64,000 bases of DNA from G963556115 sp963667375 (lineage in GTDB: Bacteria; Planctomycetota; SZUA-567), in the NCBI GenBank assembly GCA_963667375.1, contig OY763323.1, positions 2,046,001-2,110,000 on the forward strand, written 5' to 3'. This document shows positions 56,868 to 64,000 of the stretch, one piece after another. Each line of letters begins with the position of its first letter. Position 1 is the stretch's first letter. The notes under the pieces were generated by a model that had not been told where the DNA came from, did not search any database, and was given only the letters and a program-made list of their open reading frames with translations. The position numbers and the translations under genes were made by a program.

Positions 56868-59549
56868 ATGACAAAAAAAATGTTTTGCCTGCTGGCGATT
56901 TTTTCACTACTTGTATTAACATTCAAAGCCAATGCGGATGGTATTGATTCGTTTATTGATGATTCTGCTGATTCCGGAACCCCTCTTTCTGGAGGCGATG
57001 GAATATTTTCTCAGGTTTTTGGTGATAATTTCAATGTTACCGGAGGTACACTCAATTATCTTCCGAGTAAGAATGCGGTTATGATCCGTGATTACGCCCT
57101 GCTGACAATTCAGGGGCGAACCATACAGGCTCGTAATATAGTATTTTTCACTGATACCAATAAACTGTATGCTGAAGGTGATGTCTCGGTTAAGGATCCT
57201 AAAGGTACCTATATCAATTGTGAACAGCTCTACTTTGATTTGAAGGACTGGAAGGGGCGCGCGCGTAAGATAAGACTGCGTAATGAGGATAATACGGTAA
57301 ATACCGTAGATTCCGTGGAAGAAAAGGATGTCAGTCTGAGCCGTCCGACATTGAGCGGCGGCAGTGGTTTTGAAATGGTTGATAATTCCAGAGGCAGCGG
57401 TACACAGATGGATTCCGGTAAGATTCGAATGAACCTTACCGCAACCGATATGCGTATGATCTCCAAAGATCATTATGAAGCTACCAATGTTACTGCTTCT
57501 CCTTCGAATTATGCCAGACCGCATTGGAGTATAGCGTCCAAGTCGGTTCAGATACGTAATGGTGAGAAGGTCGAGGCGTTCCATAATTTTGTTAAAATAG
57601 GCAAAGTGCCGATATTTTACTTCCCATATCTCATCTATGATCTTCAATATGACTGGCCGCTATATTCTACTTCTGTCGGTTCCGACAGTAAGCAGGGAAT
57701 ATACTGGCTGAACCGTCTGGGCTGGAGATTTAAGAATCCTGAATATGATGAGAACGGGAATAAAATTGTGCGTTTTGCACAGCTGGATACAATCTTTGCC
57801 AATGTCGACTATCGTTCCAACCGTGGTTATGGTCTGGGTGGAGAACTCAATTATAGTGTCAAGGGCATAGGTAATGGCGGTGTAGGACATTTCCGCGGTT
57901 ACTGGACCAAGGAAATTTATATCTCAAACGGTGATGATATAACCCGCCGTGATGAAGATAATGAGTTTGCCGCGAATAACTGGAGCAGTAATCAGTATTA
58001 TAATAAAGAGCGTGGACTCTATGGTAATAAGGATCGTTATCTTCTGGAATGGTGGCATACTCAGAATATCACCGATGAGATCGATTTGCGGGCGCAGACT
58101 CATTATTTCTCCGACCGGGATTTTCTCAAAGAGTATTTCCGCGATGAATGGAATAAATTCAAAGAACAGAAGACCAATGCCACACTGCGTTATCTGGGGG
58201 ATCGTTTCGTAACCGAGATGATAGTTCAGGGTCGTATCAATGATTATCAGTCTGAGACCGATTATATGCCGGAATGGCGGGCTTCGCTTCCGGGACTGCA
58301 GCTCTTTGAATTACCGGTATATCTTGATAGTGACATGCGTGCCGGTCTGCTCCGTCACCGCTTCGATGATGAGCTTTCAGAGCTCTCTCGGAGAAATCGT
58401 GATGAATTGCTGAATCAGAATTACCGGATGGAGGATGATGGCGTAACTCCCTGGATTGGAAGGGTCTACAATAAGACCGAGCTCAGTGCGCCGTTTGATC
58501 TGGGTATTCTTAATGTCAGACCGCATGCCGGTGGTTTTCTGGCGGGGTACTCCAAGGGATATAATGGCGATTATGGTTCTACCAAGGATGGAAAATTCAA
58601 TGCGGCGGCAGTCTGGGGTGTTGATTTTTCTTCACGCTTCTTCGGGTACTTTGATACCATGCGGCATATGATCGAACCGACAATAAGTGTGATTGGTAAT
58701 GAAGCGCCTGTAACCAACAGAGCAGAACTCTATTATCTTGATGATATTGATAATTACCGGAAATCTCATACTGTAGAATTCAATCTTTTCCAGCAGCTTG
58801 ATACCAAACGTGATGATGGTTCAACCAGGCGTCTTGCGCGTTTCAATATGAAGACCGGGGTGATTCTCGACGGACATGAAGCCAGAGACTACAATAATAA
58901 TAATATTATGAAGGACTTTGTGATGGATGGTGCGATCTATCCTCTGGAGAGTTTGAGCTTATTTGGCAATATGTCGTATAGTTTCGCTACCGAAAGAGTA
59001 AGTTCGGCGACAATCGGTACCGATTACTGGTTCAGTAAGAAATTGCGAGGCTATCTGACCCATACCTTCAGTTCCGGGTATACCCCAGAATATAACAGTG
59101 CCTTCGGGTATCAGGATGAGGTAAACAGCGGGGAGTCCAATCTGACAACTGCAGCTATCAGAACCCAGCTCTGGAATAAAAATAGTCGTTACTCGCTGGA
59201 ATACGCCATTTCATATCAGTGGAGTGACCAGAAGGCATATCTTGATGATATAACCGGAATATTGCATGAACCTACAGGCAGCGGCCTGCAGAGTCAGCGA
59301 ATAGGTCTGATCCGGGATCTCGACACTATGGAGCTATCTGTGAGTGCGGTTATCGATCATCTTAATAATGATAATTTCAGCTTTTATGTCAATCTTACCC
59401 CTAAGGGCTGGCTGGGAATTCAGCGTACTCCTGACGGTGGTTCGGCGACAGCGTTTGATGATAATTATGGACGTTATTCGCATCCGGTTGCAGAAAAGAT
59501 GTCACAGGATGATACAGGTTATGATGCTGATACTCCGGCGTGGGATTGA
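56868..59549 (+). CDS. lptD: LPS-assembly protein LptD
   Basis: The 893-aa outer-membrane protein has a signal peptide (MTKKMFCLLAIFSLLVLTFKANA). An OstA/LptA-like domain follows (about 40-120: GGTLNYLPSKNAVMIRDYALL, ARNIVFFTDTNKLYAEGDVSV). A long beta-barrel with repeated aromatic strands (about 220-860) completes it. It inserts LPS in the outer leaflet with LptE. The ATG at 56868 is preferred over the upstream GTG at 56826. Its presence marks the host as an LPS-bearing diderm. Confidence 0.9.
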   Translation: MTKKMFCLLAIFSLLVLTFKANADGIDSFIDDSADSGTPLSGGDGIFSQVFGDNFNVTGGTLNYLPSKNAVMIRDYALLTIQGRTIQARNIVFFTDTNKLYAEGDVSVKDPKGTYINCEQLYFDLKDWKGRARKIRLRNEDNTVNTVDSVEEKDVSLSRPTLSGGSGFEMVDNSRGSGTQMDSGKIRMNLTATDMRMISKDHYEATNVTASPSNYARPHWSIASKSVQIRNGEKVEAFHNFVKIGKVPIFYFPYLIYDLQYDWPLYSTSVGSDSKQGIYWLNRLGWRFKNPEYDENGNKIVRFAQLDTIFANVDYRSNRGYGLGGELNYSVKGIGNGGVGHFRGYWTKEIYISNGDDITRRDEDNEFAANNWSSNQYYNKERGLYGNKDRYLLEWWHTQNITDEIDLRAQTHYFSDRDFLKEYFRDEWNKFKEQKTNATLRYLGDRFVTEMIVQGRINDYQSETDYMPEWRASLPGLQLFELPVYLDSDMRAGLLRHRFDDELSELSRRNRDELLNQNYRMEDDGVTPWIGRVYNKTELSAPFDLGILNVRPHAGGFLAGYSKGYNGDYGSTKDGKFNAAAVWGVDFSSRFFGYFDTMRHMIEPTISVIGNEAPVTNRAELYYLDDIDNYRKSHTVEFNLFQQLDTKRDDGSTRRLARFNMKTGVILDGHEARDYNNNNIMKDFVMDGAIYPLESLSLFGNMSYSFATERVSSATIGTDYWFSKKLRGYLTHTFSSGYTPEYNSAFGYQDEVNSGESNLTTAAIRTQLWNKNSRYSLEYAISYQWSDQKAYLDDITGILHEPTGSGLQSQRIGLIRDLDTMELSVSAVIDHLNNDNFSFYVNLTPKGWLGIQRTPDGGSATAFDDNYGRYSHPVAEKMSQDDTGYDADTPAWD

Positions 59550-59584
59550 TATGGCTTTTTTATGATAGTTGTTTTATTTTAAGG

Positions 59585-59611
59585 AACCGCAATTTTGCGG
59601 TTTCTGTTTTT
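59585..59611 (+). terminator. Terminator of lptD
   Basis: AACCGCA (59585-59591) pairs with TGCGGTT (59596-59602) around ATTT, followed by TCTGTTTTT. Confidence 0.8.
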
Positions 59612-59852
59612 ATGGATATATTTATGTTACCGGGATTACCGTGAAGGTAATTATCTGGTTGGCATATTGAAAAGTTTATAATAAACAATAATTTGTTCTG
59701 ATTGAATTACCGGGCAGGCTTCAAGAGCTGCTGCTGCTGAATTATAGATTTGTCTCACTGTGAGTGGCGATTTAATGCGGGAGTGTTAACTGATCTTAAA
59801 TATAGCATGAAATAAAGATGTTTAATATGTATGGTCGAAGCCATACTAATCT

Positions 59853-62800
59853 TCAGGTATTAAAAATTCTCTGCAGTTCGGCTATTAGTATTCTGATTTC
59901 AGCTATTAGTTTATTACATTTTATGGTAACGTCAGCGTCTTTGTCATTCTTGAGAGTGTTTACTATATCCTTGGAAATATTTAGAATATTGGTGGCACCA
60001 AGTGTACCGCAGGTCCCTTTAAGTGTGTGAGCTATGTTGAATATCTGTTCCGATTGATTGTTTTCAAGTGCGGTGCTTAGTTGTTGCAGTGAATCTTCAG
60101 CTGCGGTTATATAATTACGGTAAACAGTAATCAGAAGTTCTTTATCGCGTCCGGTATTATCCAGAGCTTCCACAAGATCTAGTTGAGGCGTTTTTAAAAG
60201 TCGTTCCCAGATGTGATCATTTTTTTCAGCAGGATTAATTACTGAATTTTCCGGAGTCACTGAAGTGATTTCAGCTTGGATGTCTGATTCTGTATTTTCA
60301 GACGCTACCTCTGAGTCCTGATTTATGAATTTTTTGATAATATTATATAGTTTTTCAACCTTTACCGGTTTGGTTACGTGTTCATTCATTCCTGCATCAA
60401 GGCTTTTTTTATAGTCTTCCTGCATGGCATGAGCCGTCATTGCTATTATTGGGATATTCTGGTCAAATTTTCGGATCTCCCTTGTCGCACTCAACCCGTC
60501 CATTACCGGCATTTGAATATCCATGAAAATCAGATCGTAATGGTTCATCCTTACGCACTCAACCGCTTCAGCTCCGTCATTAGCAAAGGATATGCTGCAG
60601 CCGATTTTTTTGAGCAGATTTTCCAGTATTTCCTGATTAATGGTATTATCTTCAACAATTAAGACCGATATATGCCGTAATTTCTTTTCAGCGAAGTTGA
60701 TTGAAGAAATAATTTTAGAGGGACTCTTAGCGGTTTCGTAGGGATTTTCAAGAATACGCATTAAATTAGCCGGCGCTATTGGTTTGCATATTGTCAGTGA
60801 GAAGCCGGCATTCTTCGCTTCACGAATAATTTCTGGAGTTATAGTCTGAGTCATCAGAATAAAATTTGTTTCCTTGAGTGGAAAGGAGTATTTCAACTGT
60901 TCCATAATTACTCGGGCTTCAATCTCGGAAATAATATAATTTATCAGGATTGTGTGGTATGCCGGTTTTTCATCGAGTCTGCTTTTAATCATGCTGCAGG
61001 CTTCAGCGAGTGAGCTGGCAGTGTCAGCCTGGAAATTTCCGTTGAGGCAGAAGCGTTTGATGGTATAGAGCGTGAGAGGGTTACTGTCAATCAGCAGAAT
61101 CCTTTCGCCAATATGGTTTGGTGATATCTGATAAGCCGGGTTCGGCTGATTGGAATCAATAACAAAAGGCAGGGTAAAGGTAAAGGTGGTTCCGTTTCCC
61201 GGAAGACTGGTGCAGCTTATGCGGCCACCCTGTAGTTCTATCAGTTGTTTACAGATGACCAGACCAAGCCCGGTTCCACCGTATTTGCGGGTGATTGTAT
61301 TGTCTGCCTGCTTGAACGGGGTAAACAGATCTTTAAGTTTATCCGGATGGATTCCTATACCGTTGTCCTGAATTTTGAAATCAACAAAGACAGTACCATT
61401 TTTAATGTGATTAATCTGAACCGTAACAATAATGTTACCCTTGGAACTGAATTTAATGGCGTTATTGCAGAGATTGGAGATTATCTGCCTTAGCCGTAGA
61501 GGATCTCCAAGAACTAAATACGGCAGATTCATGTCATAATTGAGTATTAGTTCCAGTCTCTTCTTGGCTGCTTCAAAATTCATAAATGAAAGAATGCTAT
61601 TGGTTGTTTCTTCGATGTTCATTTTAATTTTATCAATATGCAGTCTTCCGGCTTCTATTTTTGAGAAGTCGAGTATATCATTTATAATCCCGAGTAATGA
61701 CATGGCGGCCTGATTCGCCTTGGTAAGATAGTTATGCTGGGTATTATTAATTTTTGAGTCGAGCAGCAGCTGCTGCATACCGAGTACTATATTCATCGGG
61801 GTGCGGATTTCATGGGACATGTTTGCCAGAAAATTACTCTTTGCCTGGTTGGCTGAATTTGCCTGTTTCATTGAGTCTTCAAGTTGTTTGCTTTTGGTCT
61901 GCAGTTCCTGCGTTCGCAGTGCCACTTTTTCTTCGAGTCTGAAAGTGAGTTCTTTGAGTTCGTTCTCTGCGAATAGCAGATCGGCAAGCATATTATTGGT
62001 GTTGATGCATATTTCCTGCAGTTCAGGCAGATCAAAGGCTTCAAGATTCAGCAGGCTGCGTTCGGTTATTGCCTGTTTAAGTGAATTGGTGAAAATATTT
62101 ATATAGTGTTTGGCTTTATTGAAAATGAGCAGTGAAACAATGAATTCAATGAAAATTATGAGCAGCAGCATATAACCGGCTTTTTGCAGGTCGTAGTGCA
62201 GTGCCGCTTCCAGATCATTCTTACTTTGCTGGAGCATCTCGTCAAAGTCCGCTACAAATACTGAACTTACCAGCAGCCAGTTCAGCTGCGGGATTTTTTT
62301 TACAAAAGCAATTTTCGGGGAAGGGGTAGAATTTTCATCCCTCGGGTATACATAGTCAATATAACCTCCTTCAGGGTGCTTTTCTGAAAGGGTAATGCAC
62401 TCTTTCGCTAGCTCAATGCCATTGATGTCTTTTGCATTGAGTATGGTTTTATCAATGTATTCAGAGGTTGGATGATAAAGCATTATCCCCTCGGTATTGA
62501 AAACGTAAAGGTAACTGTTTTCAGAGGATCCGATTTTAGAAAGAAACGTAAAAATATGATTACGTCCCATGGCTTCCAGGTATTCATCAAAATATGAGCA
62601 TCCCAATATGACATTCAGCTGTGGTACATATAATGTGTAGCATTTATCGGTAATAATTCTATCGGGCTTGGCTGGTATCTGAAACAGGGAGTTGGAATAA
62701 TAGCCGCGCCGGGTCTGAGTAGTCTGCTTGATTATTTCAGCAGTTCTTTCGGCAATCTTTTTATCAAAGGCGTTTTTGTCAGTGATATTTGTCAGAATAT

Positions 62801-63371
62801 TATCGTAAAGGATCGCTGGAAAAATTACTTCTTTGGTGTCTATATTAATAATAAAAGGAAAAGGCTCGGAACGTTTGGGATTCATGGTATTGGCAATAAT
62901 ATTTAATACTTGCAGCATCTTTTCTCGGCGTATGTCCACGTCTTTACTGTATCTGGTTAATTGCAGGCAGGTATCCTTGAATTTTAAAGTTTCAATTTTC
63001 AATTTTTCTCTGGAGTGTTTGTTTATATCTTCCTGACCGGCGAGGGTTATATCAATTCCGGTATTTACCTGTTCAATTAGTCGGTCCTTGTAATTTGAGA
63101 TTATTTCCTGCTTGCGTTTGGCAAATTCAGTTTCCAGTGTATTCTGTCTGGAGTAATACCAGAGAACTGAAAAAATGGCAACCAGCGATATTGTCATTGT
63201 CGTCAGTATAACGAAGAAGAGGGTTGGGATACGTAAACGAAGTTTGGTCAATATAATGTCCTGAAATTTCCTATATACTACAAGATAACGAGTTATATAC
63301 ATGAAATTATAGGTTATCCAATTTTTTTTGACAACTTCAAAAGCTTCTAAATGCTTGAAAAAAATAATCAC
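59853..63371 (-). CDS. Membrane hybrid sensor histidine kinase with two receivers and Hpt
   Basis: The 1172-aa protein has a membrane helix at about 48-70, a periplasmic Cache-like sensor (about 75-400; CYTLYVPQLNVILGCSYFDEY, YLYVFNTEGIMLYHP, LNWLLVSSVFV) and a second helix at about 405-425. A coiled coil leads to the HisKA box (SHEIRTPMN) and the ATPase (LRQIISNLCNNAIKFS, DNGIGI, GGTGLGL). A degenerate receiver lacks the phosphoryl-acceptor aspartate (TILINYII). An intact receiver has FMDIQMPVMDG, and a C-terminal Hpt domain has AHTLKGTCG. A start near the MYITR methionine (about residue 24) is possible. The signal sensed is unknown. Confidence 0.9.
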   Translation of the reverse strand: MIIFFKHLEAFEVVKKNWITYNFMYITRYLVVYRKFQDIILTKLRLRIPTLFFVILTTMTISLVAIFSVLWYYSRQNTLETEFAKRKQEIISNYKDRLIEQVNTGIDITLAGQEDINKHSREKLKIETLKFKDTCLQLTRYSKDVDIRREKMLQVLNIIANTMNPKRSEPFPFIINIDTKEVIFPAILYDNILTNITDKNAFDKKIAERTAEIIKQTTQTRRGYYSNSLFQIPAKPDRIITDKCYTLYVPQLNVILGCSYFDEYLEAMGRNHIFTFLSKIGSSENSYLYVFNTEGIMLYHPTSEYIDKTILNAKDINGIELAKECITLSEKHPEGGYIDYVYPRDENSTPSPKIAFVKKIPQLNWLLVSSVFVADFDEMLQQSKNDLEAALHYDLQKAGYMLLLIIFIEFIVSLLIFNKAKHYINIFTNSLKQAITERSLLNLEAFDLPELQEICINTNNMLADLLFAENELKELTFRLEEKVALRTQELQTKSKQLEDSMKQANSANQAKSNFLANMSHEIRTPMNIVLGMQQLLLDSKINNTQHNYLTKANQAAMSLLGIINDILDFSKIEAGRLHIDKIKMNIEETTNSILSFMNFEAAKKRLELILNYDMNLPYLVLGDPLRLRQIISNLCNNAIKFSSKGNIIVTVQINHIKNGTVFVDFKIQDNGIGIHPDKLKDLFTPFKQADNTITRKYGGTGLGLVICKQLIELQGGRISCTSLPGNGTTFTFTLPFVIDSNQPNPAYQISPNHIGERILLIDSNPLTLYTIKRFCLNGNFQADTASSLAEACSMIKSRLDEKPAYHTILINYIISEIEARVIMEQLKYSFPLKETNFILMTQTITPEIIREAKNAGFSLTICKPIAPANLMRILENPYETAKSPSKIISSINFAEKKLRHISVLIVEDNTINQEILENLLKKIGCSISFANDGAEAVECVRMNHYDLIFMDIQMPVMDGLSATREIRKFDQNIPIIAMTAHAMQEDYKKSLDAGMNEHVTKPVKVEKLYNIIKKFINQDSEVASENTESDIQAEITSVTPENSVINPAEKNDHIWERLLKTPQLDLVEALDNTGRDKELLITVYRNYITAAEDSLQQLSTALENNQSEQIFNIAHTLKGTCGTLGATNILNISKDIVNTLKNDKDADVTIKCNKLIAEIRILIAELQRIFNT

Positions 63372-63484
63372 TGCCGTGTTTTAAATAAATTGGCGGTGTG
63401 TGTGATGTGTGTTAATTGTATGAAATTGTAAAAGGTGTCGAGATATTATTGTATTTTAGCAATTACGCGGAGTTTGCAGAATAT

Positions 63485-64000
63485 TCAAATATTTTTCAGG
63501 CGGCTTATAAAATTAGTAAATACCGCGGTTAGTTCTGCGTATTCGTCAGTGATCTCGGTGTTTATATCTTTTTTTAGAAGGTTTTCTATTTTTTCCGCTT
63601 TCTTTGACAGGTTGATAGCACCGATAGTCGCTGCTGAACCTTTAATTGTGTGTGCAAGCCGGAGTAGTTCTTCAAGTTGTTTTTCTTTGTAAGTCTGAGC
63701 GAGTTTTTCGAGGGTGTCGGCTCCTACGCGTATATAATCCATATAGATATTATACAGCAGTTCTTTATTGCCGCCGACATTGGATAGAGCTTCCTGCAGG
63801 TTAATATCTGGCAGTTCAATAAGTTTCCGCCACTGCTGGTCTGTATCTACGGTATTGTCGGTTTCAGTGCCTTGTGAAGCATCATTGTTTTTTGTGGTTG
63901 TCATTGCTGAATCTGGCTGCTGCCCCGTATCAGAATTGTAGACCGGTGTCTGGATGATATATTTGGATATTGCCTGAAAGAGTTCGTCAAACTTTACCGG
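63485..64000 (-). CDS. C-terminal part of a second hybrid histidine kinase (receiver end plus Hpt)
   Basis: The frame is open to the window edge. It begins inside a receiver domain (PVKFDELFQAISKYI, the usual end of REC domains) and ends with an Hpt domain (LLRLAHTIKGSAATIGAINLS). It is the neighbour of the kinase at 59853-63371 and has the same REC-Hpt ending, so the two are probably paralogues. The ATG at 63904 is internal and not a start. Confidence 0.82.
   Translation of the reverse strand, partial: PVKFDELFQAISKYIIQTPVYNSDTGQQPDSAMTTTKNNDASQGTETDNTVDTDQQWRKLIELPDINLQEALSNVGGNKELLYNIYMDYIRVGADTLEKLAQTYKEKQLEELLRLAHTIKGSAATIGAINLSKKAEKIENLLKKDINTEITDEYAELTAVFTNFISRLKNI

Noticed and set aside
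1..64000. CRISPR arrays or insertion sequences
   Set aside because: No regularly spaced repeats, Cas genes, transposase genes or IS termini were seen.

Overview
The window holds a complete 43.3-kb temperate prophage of T7-like (autographivirus-type) virion architecture, integrated in a tRNA-Arg(ACG) gene, followed by about 20 kb of chromosome. The host is a diderm, flagellated bacterium: it has LptD, PlsY/GpsA, HisD, MtaB, a flagellar cap protein FliD, DUF2059 periplasmic proteins and hybrid sensor kinases. An oxygen-sensitive hybrid-cluster protein (Hcp) and the style of the integrases fit an anaerobe. A PVC-type lineage such as Lentisphaerota is my best guess, but nothing in the window proves the phylum.

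Left edge (1-335): the end of an open reading frame that may be the integrase tail of a second element at the same tRNA, then a 48-bp copy of the tRNA 3' half. Prophage (288-43645): both ends carry the same 48-bp core and, just inside, the same 23-bp putative arm-type site (22/23 identical), so the whole interval reads as one element. In the circular form attP would lie between two convergent, apparently intact tyrosine recombinase genes. The left arm carries hcp behind a well-formed HcpR/FNR-type box, then a leftward lysogeny operon: LexA/CI-type repressor, a class III nucleotide-cyclase-like protein, an exported protein and a TM2 protein.

The rightward early operon (6.8-17.0 kb) begins behind a strong intrinsic terminator. 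It encodes a lambda/siphovirus-style recombination and replication set (RecT-like annealing protein, Fe-S PD-(D/E)XK exonuclease, SSB-like protein, DnaD/O-like initiator, possible helicase loader, RuvC-like resolvase, glutaredoxin). Its last gene is a T7-type single-subunit RNA polymerase with a cysteine-rich insertion near the promoter-specificity region. A terminator and an AT-rich membrane 'moron' with its own sigma70 promoter follow.

The late module (18.0-39.5 kb) copies T7 order: small assembly protein, portal, scaffold, capsid (with a terminator on each side), tail tubular A and B, internal virion proteins gp13-gp16, tail fibre, lysis genes, TerS and TerL. A 35-bp motif (19 bp exact) lies at each outer end of the module in inverted orientation and is the best candidate for the phage polymerase promoter. 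After terL comes a 570-bp structured noncoding region, then an RHH / DUF3560 / DNA methyltransferase / RHH / integrase cassette.

Host side (43.6-64 kb): tRNA-Arg, a YhaM-like exonuclease, a giant FliD (1473 aa) with a discoidin-like domain, three tandem DUF2059 proteins, mtaB-hisD-gpsA-plsY, a small membrane peptide, lptD and two hybrid histidine kinases. The phage tail fibre also has a discoidin-like domain, which suggests similar glycan targets for phage and host flagellum.
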